Notes: generated by a model not told the origin, from the letters alone. Numbered from the stretch's first letter, positions 25,802-34,647 are shown. The stretch is 36,786 bases of DNA from an uncultured Flavobacteriaceae bacterium (GCA_913052585.1 CAJXEB010000020.1:1-36786); one strand, 5' to 3'. Numbers and translations: made by a program.

Positions 25802-25829
25802 TTGTTTAACTATTTATTCGGTTAAACAA
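25802..25829 (+). repeat. Inverted repeat in the moxR-DUF58 gap
   Basis: TTGTTTAAC and GTTAAACAA form a 9-bp stem with a 10-nt loop. Around it, the 90-nt gap is a degenerate series of TTAAAC/AACAATT-like words (25782-25871). With no T tract it is not a convincing terminator; a processing or attenuation site inside the operon is possible. Confidence 0.4.
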
Positions 25830-25871
25830 ACTACAATTACACGATTCAACATTTCAACAAATTAACATCAA

Positions 25872-26735
25872 TTGGACACTAAAGAACTCCTTAAAAAAGT
25901 ACGAAAAATCGAAATCAAGACACGTCGTTTAAGCGACCATATGTTTGGTGGCGAGTATCACAGTACGTTTAAGGGACGAGGAATGACATTTAGTGAAGTT
26001 CGTCAATATCAATTTGGTGATGATGTTCGATCCATCGATTGGAATGTAACTGCACGTTATAACGAACCTTATATAAAAGTTTTTGAAGAAGAACGAGAAT
26101 TAACTCTAATGCTAATTGTAGACATTAGTGGTTCGGAATTATTTGGAACAGATGGTCAATTTAAAAATGAAATTGTAACAGAAATAGCTGCCACACTAGC
26201 TTTTTCTGCACTACAGAATAACGATAAAATAGGATTGATTTTATTTTCAGATGAAATAGAATTGTTTATTCCACCTAAAAAAGGAAAATCACACGTTCTA
26301 AGAATTATTAGAGAATTAATAGAACACAAGCCAAATAGTAAAGAAACAGATGTTTCTATGGCCTTAAAGTATTTCTCGAAAGTAATAAAGAAAAAAGCAA
26401 TCGTTTTTGTGCTTTCCGATTTTATTACAGATGAATATAGAGAGACTTTAAAAATTGTTTCAGGAAAACATGATGTTACTGGAATACGAGTTTACGATAA
26501 AAATGAAGAACAAATTCCTAACCTTGGGATGGTCCAAATGGAAGACCAAGAAACAGGCGAAGTAGTTTTAGTAAACACTTCATCTAAAAGTGTACGAAAC
26601 CATTACAAGGCTAATTACTTAGAAAGAGCAGCTTATTTTAAAGAATCTTTTCAAAAAAGTGGAGCTGGAGCATTGACTTGTAGGGTGGACGAAAGTTATG
26701 TAAAGAAGTTACTGGGTTATTTTAAAAACCGATAA
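25872..26735 (+). CDS. DUF58 protein with VWA-like fold
   Basis: A 287-residue protein with the DUF58 signature FKGRGMTFSEVRQYQFGDDV...IDWN (about 34-57) and a VWA-like metal site (VDISGSELFG). It starts with TTG: an in-frame stop lies three codons upstream, and the first internal ATG (HMFGG) falls inside the conserved N-terminal block. DUF58 proteins pair with MoxR ATPases across bacteria. It lies 28 nt before the DUF4381-like gene. Predicted cytoplasmic or membrane-associated. Confidence 0.9.
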   Translation: MDTKELLKKVRKIEIKTRRLSDHMFGGEYHSTFKGRGMTFSEVRQYQFGDDVRSIDWNVTARYNEPYIKVFEEERELTLMLIVDISGSELFGTDGQFKNEIVTEIAATLAFSALQNNDKIGLILFSDEIELFIPPKKGKSHVLRIIRELIEHKPNSKETDVSMALKYFSKVIKKKAIVFVLSDFITDEYRETLKIVSGKHDVTGIRVYDKNEEQIPNLGMVQMEDQETGEVVLVNTSSKSVRNHYKANYLERAAYFKESFQKSGAGALTCRVDESYVKKLLGYFKNR

Positions 26736-26763
26736 TAAATAGAAAATAGCGCAGCGCATATAA

Positions 26764-28434
26764 ATGAAAGAAAATAGATCCTATAAATCAAAAATATCAT
26801 TCCTAGAATTAACTAGGAATTTGTTTATATTGTCTTTATTTTTTATAGGATGCCTTTCTCAAGCTCAGGTTTCTTCATCTATCGACACTACACAAATAAG
26901 AGTTGGAGAAGAAATTATATACTCAATTCAAGTAGAGGCAGACTCTACCGCTTTGGTTTTATTTCCCGAAGGACAATCATTTAATCCTTTAGAAGTAATT
27001 GAATCGTACGATATTGATACCACAAGGCTTCAGGATAAAATTAGACTTATTAAAAAGTATGGATTAACTCAATTTGATTCAGGAAGTTATACGCTTCCTT
27101 CTCAAAGAATAGTTATTAATAATAAGCCATTCAATACAGACTCCGTTAATATTGAAGTGGCCAATGTGATTGTTGACACAACAAAGCAAAAAATGTTTCA
27201 CATTAAACCAGCTTTTGAAGTTGAAGAGCCTGGTTTCGATTTTGAAAAATTGCTTTATTGGATCCTTCCTATATTAGTAATTATTGGAGTTGTTGCCTTT
27301 TTATTATTCAGAAGAAGAAAAAAGAAGAGAGAAGAATCAGCACAACAACTTCCGCCATATGAAGAAGCAATTGAGGCTTTAAAAGAATTGGATCATTCTC
27401 ATTATTTAGAAAATGATAATTCTAAAAGATATTATTCTTCTTTAACTGAAATTTTAAAACGATATATAGGAAGAGAAGTAGACGATACTGCATTAGAAAG
27501 TACGAGTAATGAATTAATCGAACGATTGATATTACATAAAGATGCTGGGAATTTTGATTTTGATGGAGAAACGATAAATAAGATTGATAAAATTTTAAAA
27601 CGTGCAGATTTAATCAAGTTTGCCAAGATGAAGGAACAAGAAGGTCAAGCAAAAGTAGACCGAACTGTTGTGGAAGATATTATCAATGAAACTAAGGAAA
27701 TCATTCCAGAACCTACCGAAGAGGAATTGCTTCAAAATAAATTATATTTAGAAAAACTTCGTAAAAAACAATTAAGAAAAAAACGAATTAAAATTGCTTT
27801 GGGTGCTGTTGCAACGGTCATTGTTGCTGCTGTCGTTTTTGGGAGTATTAAAGGATTCGACGAATTAAAGGATAAAACACTTGGTAATGAAATGCGAAGT
27901 CTTTCGGAAGGAAGATGGATAAAGAGTGAGTATGGATCGCCTTTAATTATTGTTGAAACACCTAAAGTTTTAGTAAGAACCGTAGACTCTTTAGTTCCTA
28001 AAAGTGTCGCGATAAAAAGGAAAAGCCTTTTTACGTATGGGCATATTAACGACCCGCTTTATATAAGAGTTAGTTCGGTAAAATTTAGTCAGGAACAAAA
28101 ATTAGAATTGGAATCTTCATTGGATATGTCGCTTGCCTTATTAGAAAAAGCAGGTGCTAAAAATTTACTGGTAAAAAGAGATGATTTTGAAACTGAAAGC
28201 GGAATAAAAGGGATAAAAGCGTATGGCGATTTTCAAGTTCAGGTTTCAGAAAAGAAAGTATTGAAGAAGAAAAGTTCTTATGAGCTATTGTTATTTGCTC
28301 AAGAAAATGGCTTGCAAGAAGTATTAGTCGTTTATCAAGACGATGGCCGTTTTGCAGAAGCTATAAAAGACCGAATTATCAATTCTATTGAGTTAGAAAT
28401 TACTCAAGAAAAAAAGAAAAAGAATGAGCAGTAA
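26764..28434 (+). CDS. DUF4381-like membrane protein of the bat operon, with extra C-terminal domain
   Basis: A 556-residue protein. A signal peptide (about 12-35, ending SQAQ), a BatD-like beta domain (36-155) and a membrane span (164-182) are followed by the DUF4381 block PPYEEAIEALKELDHSHYLEN...YYSSLTEILKRYIG (197-236). A charged, coiled-coil-like region (about 300-340), a second membrane span (343-361) and about 195 further residues come next, with an end pattern SYELLLFAQENGLQEVLVVYQDDGRF. By topology the last part would be periplasmic. I do not recognise that domain. It overlaps batA by 11 nt. Confidence 0.8.
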   Translation: MKENRSYKSKISFLELTRNLFILSLFFIGCLSQAQVSSSIDTTQIRVGEEIIYSIQVEADSTALVLFPEGQSFNPLEVIESYDIDTTRLQDKIRLIKKYGLTQFDSGSYTLPSQRIVINNKPFNTDSVNIEVANVIVDTTKQKMFHIKPAFEVEEPGFDFEKLLYWILPILVIIGVVAFLLFRRRKKKREESAQQLPPYEEAIEALKELDHSHYLENDNSKRYYSSLTEILKRYIGREVDDTALESTSNELIERLILHKDAGNFDFDGETINKIDKILKRADLIKFAKMKEQEGQAKVDRTVVEDIINETKEIIPEPTEEELLQNKLYLEKLRKKQLRKKRIKIALGAVATVIVAAVVFGSIKGFDELKDKTLGNEMRSLSEGRWIKSEYGSPLIIVETPKVLVRTVDSLVPKSVAIKRKSLFTYGHINDPLYIRVSSVKFSQEQKLELESSLDMSLALLEKAGAKNLLVKRDDFETESGIKGIKAYGDFQVQVSEKKVLKKKSSYELLLFAQENGLQEVLVVYQDDGRFAEAIKDRIINSIELEITQEKKKKNEQ

Positions 28435-29428
28435 TTTCGAATTTGTAAATCCACAATTATTTTGGTTGTTATTATTACTTCCATTGTTATTGCTATGGTT
28501 TTTTTGGAAACGAAAACAACAGACTGCCGTCTTAAAAATATCTAGTTTAAAAGGGTTTGATACCTCTAAAAACTGGTTAGCAAAATTGCGTCCTTTATTA
28601 TTTGTTTTGCGCCTAATCGCATTAGCTTTAATAATAGTTGCTATGGCTCGACCTAGAACTGTTGATGAGTCTACACGGATTAAAACGACTAAAGGAATTG
28701 ATATTGTAATTGCAATAGATGTATCTGCAAGTATGCTGGCAAGAGACTTAAAACCTAATAGACTAGAAGCTTTAAAAACAGTAGCTTCTAGGTTTATTCA
28801 AGCACGTCCAAACGATCGACTTGGATTGGTAGAATATGCTGGTGAGAGTTACACCAAAACACCTTTAACGAGTGATAAAAACATTGTTTTATCATCATTA
28901 AAAAGTATAAAATATAATACAACTATTACAGGAGGAACCGCAATTGGAATGGGATTGGCAACCTCAGTAAATCGATTAAAAGAAAGCCGCGCTAAAGGGA
29001 AAGTAATTATTCTTTTAACTGATGGGGTAAATAACTCTGGGTTTATCGATCCAAAGATCGCTAGCGAACTAGCTGTAGAATTTGGCATTAAGGTATATAC
29101 CATTGGAATTGGATCTAATGGAATGGCATTATCACCCATTGGGATTTTACCAAATGGATCTTTTCAATATGGGAATATTCAAGTAGAAATTGATGAAGAT
29201 TTGCTAAAACAAATTGCTAAAACTACAGGAGGTAAATACTTTAGAGCTACCAGTAATACTAAGTTAGCGCAGATTTACGAAGAGATTAATAAATTAGAAA
29301 AAACCGAAATAGAAGAAACAAAATATAAAAGCTATGAAGAATTATTTAGGCCTTTAGTGCTTGCTGCTTTTGGTTTATTATTATTTGAACTATTGTTAAG
29401 ATATACTGTATTTAGAAGTTTTGTTTAA
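28424..29428 (+). CDS. batA: BatA, membrane-anchored VWA protein
   Basis: A 334-residue protein. N-terminal span (about 10-28) and second span (58-75) precede a VWA domain. The MIDAS is complete: D99-x-S101-x-S103 (AIDVSASML), T172 in TITGGTAIG and D200 in LLTDGVNN. A last span lies near the C-terminus. The VWA domain should face the periplasm. It belongs to the Bacteroides aerotolerance cluster, and a hairpin leader separates it from batB by 36 nt. Confidence 0.95.
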   Translation: MSSNFEFVNPQLFWLLLLLPLLLLWFFWKRKQQTAVLKISSLKGFDTSKNWLAKLRPLLFVLRLIALALIIVAMARPRTVDESTRIKTTKGIDIVIAIDVSASMLARDLKPNRLEALKTVASRFIQARPNDRLGLVEYAGESYTKTPLTSDKNIVLSSLKSIKYNTTITGGTAIGMGLATSVNRLKESRAKGKVIILLTDGVNNSGFIDPKIASELAVEFGIKVYTIGIGSNGMALSPIGILPNGSFQYGNIQVEIDEDLLKQIAKTTGGKYFRATSNTKLAQIYEEINKLEKTEIEETKYKSYEELFRPLVLAAFGLLLFELLLRYTVFRSFV

Positions 29429-29434
29429 TAATTT

Positions 29435-29464
29435 AAAAGATTCCTGTTTGTACAGGAAATAAAT
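29435..29464 (+). repeat. Hairpin leader in front of batB
   Basis: AAAAGATTCCTGTTT is followed by GTACAGGAAATAAAT and the ATG. TTCCTGT and ACAGGAA form a perfect 7-bp stem with a 4-nt loop that ends 6 nt before the start codon. It is nearly identical to the sequence in front of the gene at 34648 and shares its left end with the intergenic repeat family. Confidence 0.6.
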
Positions 29465-30499
29465 ATGTATCAATTAGAAAAACCCGTCTTTTTTTATTTA
29501 CTATTCGCCATCGTTGGGCTTATAGTGGTTTTCCTATTGGTTTTTATTTGGAAAAAACATACTCAAAAGAAATTTGCACATTCAAAAGCATTAAGGTTAC
29601 TTAGTCCAGATCGATCTTTTTTTAAATCTTGGCTTAAAGTGATCATACTATCACTTGCCATAGCAAGTCTTGCATTGGCGTTAGTGAATCCTAAAATAGG
29701 AACTAAAATCGAAACTATTTCTAGAGCCGGAGTAGATGTAGTTTTTGCATTGGATGTTTCAAAAAGTATGTTAGCGGAAGATATTGCTCCAAACCGTTTA
29801 GACAAATCGAAACAATTAATTACTCAAATCATCAATAGTTTAGGTGGTGATCGAGTTGGAATTATAGGTTATGCAGGAAGTGCTTTTCCTCAAGTACCCA
29901 TTACGACCGATTTTTCCACAACAAAATTGTTTTTGAATAGTATGGATACTGATATGGTTTCATCGCAAGGAACAGCGATTACAGAAGCCATTAAAATGGC
30001 AGAAACCTATTATAACGATGAGGATCAGGTAAACAAAGTATTGTTTATTATTTCAGACGGAGAAGATCATGAAGGGAATATTTCTGAAATAGTTAATGAA
30101 GCTGCAAATGTTGGAATCCGTATTTATACAATTGGTGTAGGAACCAAAAAAGGTGGGCCAATACCTATAAAGCGAAATGGAATTTTACAAAATTACAAGC
30201 GAGATAAAAACAATCAGCAAGTTATAACACGACTGGATGCCCAAAAATTAATTGAAATTGCCACAAAAGGGAATGGAAAATATCTAGATGGGAGCAATAC
30301 AAATGAAGTTGTCGAACAAGTAACAACCATTTTAAATGGTATGAATCAAAAAGAGTTTGAAGCCAAACAATTTACAGATTTTAAAGATCGATTTCAGTGG
30401 TTTTTAGGTTTGGCAATTCTTTTGTTAGTGATTGAATTATTGTTATTGGAAAGAAAAACGGCTTGGATTAAAAAATTAAATCTGTTTAATGAAGATTAA
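29465..30499 (+). CDS. batB: BatB, membrane-anchored VWA protein
   Basis: A 344-residue paralogue of BatA with the same plan: two N-terminal spans (about 9-29 and 57-74), a VWA domain with MIDAS D97-x-S99-x-S101 (ALDVSKSML), SSQGTAITEA and ISDGEDHEGN, and a C-terminal span. BatA and BatB are thought to form a complex in the membrane with BatC-E. Its end overlaps the batC start by 11 nt, suggesting translational coupling. Confidence 0.95.
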   Translation: MYQLEKPVFFYLLFAIVGLIVVFLLVFIWKKHTQKKFAHSKALRLLSPDRSFFKSWLKVIILSLAIASLALALVNPKIGTKIETISRAGVDVVFALDVSKSMLAEDIAPNRLDKSKQLITQIINSLGGDRVGIIGYAGSAFPQVPITTDFSTTKLFLNSMDTDMVSSQGTAITEAIKMAETYYNDEDQVNKVLFIISDGEDHEGNISEIVNEAANVGIRIYTIGVGTKKGGPIPIKRNGILQNYKRDKNNQQVITRLDAQKLIEIATKGNGKYLDGSNTNEVVEQVTTILNGMNQKEFEAKQFTDFKDRFQWFLGLAILLLVIELLLLERKTAWIKKLNLFNED

Positions 30500-31358
30500 T
30501 TATAACCTATTTAAAAATAATGTTTTGCTAAAGAGTATAACCTGTCTTATACTTCTTTTAGTGACTACATTTCCTGTTGTAGCACAAGAAGCAGATAAAG
30601 AAAAACAAAAAACACTTAAAGAGTCAAGAGAATTATTAAGTGATGCAAGTTATGAATTGGCAAATGAGAACTTCACTCTTGCAGAGTCAGTATATCGAGA
30701 AGCTATTGCATTAAACCCTAAAGAAGATACAGGAAAATATAATTTGGGGAATGCATATTATAATAAAGAAATGAATGACGTTGCGATGTCACGTTTTAAA
30801 CAAGCTGCAGAAGTAGCAGATACAAAATTGGATAAACACAGTGCTTTTCATAATTTAGGGAACACCTATATGAATGAGAAAAAGTATCAGGAAGCAGTAG
30901 AGTCTTATAAAAATGCTTTGCGAAATAATCCTAAAGATGAAGAAACACGTTACAATTATGCATTGGCAAAAGAGCTTCTAGAAGATCAAGAAAAAAATGG
31001 TGGAGGCGGTGATGATGACAAGGATAATGAAGATGATAAAAAAGACGAGGAAAAGAAAGAGGACCAGGATAATGAGAATAATAAAAAGGATGGAGAAGAT
31101 GGTGATCAGAAAGATGAAAATGATAAAGGTGACGAAGAGCAAGATAAAAAAGAAGGCGATGATAATAAGGATCAAGGAAAGCCTGACGAACCCAAAGAAG
31201 AAAAACAACAGCAACAACCAACAGAACCTGGAAAACTTTCTCCTCAACAAGTTAAAAATTTGTTAGAAGCCATGAACAATGAAGAGAAAAAGGTTCAAGA
31301 TAAAATCAATGCTAAAAAGCAAAAAGGGACAAAAGTAAAGTCTGAAAAAGATTGGTAA
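30489..31358 (+). CDS. batC: BatC, TPR protein with long acidic tail
   Basis: A 289-residue exported protein (signal about 14-33, ending VVAQ). TPR repeats cover about 45-165 (AESVYREAIALNPKEDTGKY, HNLGNTYMNEKKYQEAVESY). Residues about 174-238 are almost only D, E, K, N and G, and then LSPQQVKNLLEAMNNEEKKV is a motif shared by BatC proteins. The DNA of this stretch (about 31010-31200) is strikingly purine-rich on the coding strand. TPRs would mediate contacts with other Bat proteins. The stop shares its bases with the batD start (TAATG). Confidence 0.92.
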   Translation: MKINYNLFKNNVLLKSITCLILLLVTTFPVVAQEADKEKQKTLKESRELLSDASYELANENFTLAESVYREAIALNPKEDTGKYNLGNAYYNKEMNDVAMSRFKQAAEVADTKLDKHSAFHNLGNTYMNEKKYQEAVESYKNALRNNPKDEETRYNYALAKELLEDQEKNGGGGDDDKDNEDDKKDEEKKEDQDNENNKKDGEDGDQKDENDKGDEEQDKKEGDDNKDQGKPDEPKEEKQQQQPTEPGKLSPQQVKNLLEAMNNEEKKVQDKINAKKQKGTKVKSEKDW

Positions 31359-33130
31359 TGAGACTTAAATCAGTATTCATATTAGTTTTCATGTTGAGCT
31401 TTGGACTTGTTCAATCTCAAGTTTCTTTTGTTGCTAAAGTGAGTAAAAAAACCTTAGGAATTAATGAACGGTTGCGAGTTAATTTTGAAATGAATCAGGA
31501 TGGTGATAATTTCGTTCCTCCAAGCTTTAAAGGCTTTAATGTTGTTGGAGGGCCTAATCAATCCATTAGTAATTCTTGGATAAATGGAAAAAGAAGTTAT
31601 TCAAAAACCTACTCTTATTTCTTAGCACCCAAATCTCAAGGGAAGTTTACCATCAACCAAGCAACGATTGAAATTGATGACCAAATTTACAAAACAACTC
31701 TTTTAAATATTGTAGTAACAGCAGCGGTAACTAAGCCAAAAGATGGGAATAATGCAGATTATTTAGCAAGTGAAAATGTTCATTTAATAGCAGAAGTTTC
31801 TAATGAAACCCCTTACTTAAATGAAGCCATCTCTGTTGTTTATAAGTTATACGTTTCAAATGATGTTAGTATTACAAGAAGTTGGCAAGAAATAGATACT
31901 CCTAAATTTGAAGACTTTTGGAGTCAGAATATCGTAGACAAAGGCAAACAACAAATTTTTGAAGGAACCTTTAAAGGGAAACCTTATCGATATGTAATCT
32001 TAAGAAAAGCAGTCTTATATCCTCAAAAAACAGGAGCGTTAATTATCGAGCCCTTAACGCTAGATATTCCTATAGATGTTCAAGGAAATTCAAGAGACAT
32101 ATTTGGACGTAGAAGAATGACTCGTGTAAATAGAACAATTTCTGCAGGAAAAAGAACAATTACTGTAAAACCATTGCCAATAGAAGGAAAGCCAGATAAT
32201 TTTTCTGGGGCTGTAGGTAATTTTAATTTTAATGTTTCAACTAATAAATCAACTTTAAATGCCAACGAAGCTTTAGAATTGAAAATAAGAGTAAAAGGGA
32301 CAGGAAATTTAAAATTATTTAACCTACCATCATTAAAATTACCAAGTTCTTTAGAAGTATACGAACCTGTTAGGGATAATAATGTAGCTGTTAATATAAA
32401 AGGGATGAATGGCTTTATAAACGACACCTATACGGTTATTCCACAATACAAAGGAAGTTACCCAATCCGGCCTATAACATTTTCTTATTTTAATCCAGCT
32501 TCAAAAAGTTATAAAACGGTTTCATCTGACGAAATAATTATACAAGTTGAAAATGGTCCAGTGCCTAACCAGCCTAATAATGTAAAAGACGATGCGAGTA
32601 ATGAAAACAACATTTCATTAGCTAATGATCAATTTAAATACATAAAATCTTCTACTCAATTAATTTCCATAAATCGTCCTGTATTTTTTAAAACCTCTCT
32701 TTTTTGGTACTTAACAGTAATTCCGTTTTTACTAATTCCATTTGTGATTTTAATAGGAAATACAAGAAGAAAAAGATTAGGTGATTTAGAGGGCAAGCGA
32801 TTTAGAAAGGCAACAAAATTGGCTAAAAAATACCTGTCTGAAGCAAAGAAGAACATAGGGAAACAAGAAGCGTTTTATGAAGCTTTAGAACGTGCTTTAC
32901 ATAATTATTTAAGAGCTAAATTAGACATCGTTACTTCGGAATTTTCAAAAGAAAAAATAACAATTTTATTGACCGAAAGAAAAGTTGAAGAAGTAATGGT
33001 TTCAGACTTTGTTGGTCTGCTTAAAAGTTGTGAGTTTGCTCGTTATACTCCAACATCTGATGTTACGATTAAACAGGATTACGAAAAAGCAGTTGATGTA
33101 ATTTCTAATATTGATAAACAGATTCAATAA
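31358..33130 (+). CDS. batD: BatD
   Basis: A 590-residue protein starting MRLKSVFILVF. It has a signal peptide (ending VQSQ), four or so beta-sandwich domains (VSKKTLGINERLRVNFEM; ETPYLNEAISVVYKLYVS; STNKSTLNANEALELKIRV), one membrane span (about 448-468) and a cytoplasmic tail. Translation from a TTG at 31352 was possible in frame, but the ATG at 31358 overlapping the batC stop is the natural coupled start. BatD belongs to the oxygen-tolerance cluster and is probably a scaffold on the periplasmic side. Confidence 0.93.
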   Translation: MRLKSVFILVFMLSFGLVQSQVSFVAKVSKKTLGINERLRVNFEMNQDGDNFVPPSFKGFNVVGGPNQSISNSWINGKRSYSKTYSYFLAPKSQGKFTINQATIEIDDQIYKTTLLNIVVTAAVTKPKDGNNADYLASENVHLIAEVSNETPYLNEAISVVYKLYVSNDVSITRSWQEIDTPKFEDFWSQNIVDKGKQQIFEGTFKGKPYRYVILRKAVLYPQKTGALIIEPLTLDIPIDVQGNSRDIFGRRRMTRVNRTISAGKRTITVKPLPIEGKPDNFSGAVGNFNFNVSTNKSTLNANEALELKIRVKGTGNLKLFNLPSLKLPSSLEVYEPVRDNNVAVNIKGMNGFINDTYTVIPQYKGSYPIRPITFSYFNPASKSYKTVSSDEIIIQVENGPVPNQPNNVKDDASNENNISLANDQFKYIKSSTQLISINRPVFFKTSLFWYLTVIPFLLIPFVILIGNTRRKRLGDLEGKRFRKATKLAKKYLSEAKKNIGKQEAFYEALERALHNYLRAKLDIVTSEFSKEKITILLTERKVEEVMVSDFVGLLKSCEFARYTPTSDVTIKQDYEKAVDVISNIDKQIQ

Positions 33131-33912
33131 TGAAAAGCAACATTTTAAATAATATAGAATATATAAAAAAAGCAACTTTTGTTGTTTTAATGCTTTTTAC
33201 TGTTTTAAGTTTTGCACAGAACGGACCACTTTTCGAGCAAGGAAAATTATTGTATAAAGCAGAAAAATACCAAGAAGCAGTTAGTTCTTGGATGAAGATT
33301 ATTGATAACAAACAACATGCTGCCGAGTTATATTTTAATTTAGGAAATGCACATTATAAACTTAATAATATTGGCCCAAGCATTTATTATTATGAAAAAG
33401 CTTTATTGCTAGCGCCTAATGATGGTGATATTAAAAACAATTTAGCTTTTGCTGAAAATGCAAAAGTAGATGCGATTGAACCCTTACCAAAAACTATATT
33501 TTATAAATGGTATTATACCATATCTGATGTACTTACTTTTGATGGATGGGCATATGCTACAGTCCTATTTTCAATAAATTTTGTGCTGTTTTTTTTAATT
33601 TACTATTTTTTATATTCAGAGCGTAGAAAAAGATTGTTTTTTGCTGCTGCTACCTTTTCTATTTTGTTATTGGGGATGTCACTTTCTATGGCTTATTCAA
33701 CTTATGATGATGCGATTAAAGATCAACCCGCAATTATTTTTGCTCAAATTATTGAAGTTAGAGAAGCACCAAATCTAGGTAGCGAAATATCATTTACGCT
33801 TCATGAAGGCACTAAAGTTCAAATAGTTGAAAAAGATATCGATTGGGTACTTATTGAAATTGCAAATGGTAAAGAAGGATGGATTCCAAACTCAGACCTT
33901 AAAGAACTATAA
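33130..33912 (+). CDS. batE: BatE, TPR and SH3 domain membrane protein
   Basis: A 260-residue protein with a signal anchor (about 14-30), TPR repeats (about 33-110: LYFNLGNAHYKLNNIGPSIY), two membrane spans (about 138-175, and 176-192), and an SH3b domain at the end (IIEVREAPNLGSEISFTLHE...GWIPNSDLKEL). Its start shares bases with the batD stop (TAATG). Its stop is 3 nt from the cvpA stop on the other strand, with no terminator in between. Confidence 0.9.
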   Translation: MKSNILNNIEYIKKATFVVLMLFTVLSFAQNGPLFEQGKLLYKAEKYQEAVSSWMKIIDNKQHAAELYFNLGNAHYKLNNIGPSIYYYEKALLLAPNDGDIKNNLAFAENAKVDAIEPLPKTIFYKWYYTISDVLTFDGWAYATVLFSINFVLFFLIYYFLYSERRKRLFFAAATFSILLLGMSLSMAYSTYDDAIKDQPAIIFAQIIEVREAPNLGSEISFTLHEGTKVQIVEKDIDWVLIEIANGKEGWIPNSDLKEL

Positions 33913-33915
33913 AGA

Positions 33916-34473
33916 TTATTCTTCCTTTTCAGTTTCTTTCTCATCAGTATTTATAGTATTTAAAATGTCCTTAGGAATATCAATGTTTTCAACTTCTTCA
34001 ACTAAATTAGGCAATACTACAGGAGCTAAAGCTGCAACAGGTTTGTAAAGATAGGAGTTGTTTTTTTTCTCTTCTGAAATCACATATTCTGTTGCATTCC
34101 ATTCATTAAAAAACATAAAAATAACACTGACGATAAATGCGGAGATAATCATATTAAAAACACCTCCAAGGATCTTGTTAAAAACACCTAAAAAAGCAAA
34201 ATCGGCTATTTTAGTTAAGAATTTTCCAGCCCAGTTTACAATAATAACAATGGCAACAAAGGTGACAGCCATCGCTGCAAAACTACTTGTTTGCTCTTTC
34301 CAAGAAAACCATTCATTGATATAGCCACCCGCATAATCGGAAAAATAAATAGCACCTATAATACCTAAAACCAATCCTATTAAGGAAGCTAATGTTACAA
34401 AAAGGCCTTTTTTCATTCCTTGAAAAAATGAGAAAACTAAAATGATACCTAAAATAATGTCTAATAAGTTCAT
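33916..34473 (-). CDS. cvpA: CvpA family membrane protein
   Basis: A 185-residue protein with four membrane spans and the CvpA pattern MNLLDIILGIILVFSFFQGMKKG followed by LVLGIIGAIYFSDYAGG. CvpA was named for colicin V production; in other bacteria it is linked to envelope homeostasis. It is monocistronic on the minus strand and convergent with batE. A charged tail (NTINTDEKETEKEE) ends the protein. Confidence 0.88.
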   Translation of the reverse strand: MNLLDIILGIILVFSFFQGMKKGLFVTLASLIGLVLGIIGAIYFSDYAGGYINEWFSWKEQTSSFAAMAVTFVAIVIIVNWAGKFLTKIADFAFLGVFNKILGGVFNMIISAFIVSVIFMFFNEWNATEYVISEEKKNNSYLYKPVAALAPVVLPNLVEEVENIDIPKDILNTINTDEKETEKEE

Positions 34474-34542
34474 GGTATGAATTTAGGATAAAGATACATG
34501 ATCTTGATAAATTCACTAAGTCATAAGAAAACAATAATTTAT

Positions 34543-34576
34543 AAAAACCTACAAGAAATAATTCTTTTAGGTTTTT
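34543..34576. terminator. Strong hairpin in the cvpA-34648 divergent gap
   Basis: AAAAACCTACAAGAA and TTCTTTTAGGTTTTT form a 15-bp stem with one mismatch and a 4-nt loop, with T runs on either strand. It lies upstream of both flanking genes, so neither needs it as a 3' end. It could stop plus-strand transcripts that read from batE through cvpA in antisense. Confidence 0.55.
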
Positions 34577-34589
34577 CTGATTAGGGGTG

Positions 34590-34597
34590 TATATTTG
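34590..34597 (+). promoter_or_regulatory. -7 box for the gene at 34648
   Basis: TATATTTG matches TAnnTTTG exactly, 50 nt before the ATG. It lies just downstream of the 34543-34576 hairpin. No TTG is found at the normal spacing. Confidence 0.4.
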
Positions 34598-34617
34598 TGG
34601 AGATTTAATAAGTATTA

Positions 34618-34647
34618 AAAAGATTCCTGTTTACACAGGGAATAAAT
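34618..34647 (+). repeat. Hairpin leader in front of the unknown gene at 34648
   Basis: AAAAGATTCCTGTTT followed by ACACAGGGAATAAAT and the ATG: 15 bases are identical to the left part of the batB leader and the last 10 (AATAAATATG) are also identical. CCTGT and ACAGG can pair with a 4-nt loop, with one extra G on the right arm. Confidence 0.6.

Noticed and set aside
30931-31266. Three further open frames overlapping the acidic batC tract on both strands
   Set aside because: They are by-products of the purine-rich repeat-like codons; their products are runs of hydrophobic, histidine or lysine/arginine residues with no start context or homology signs.
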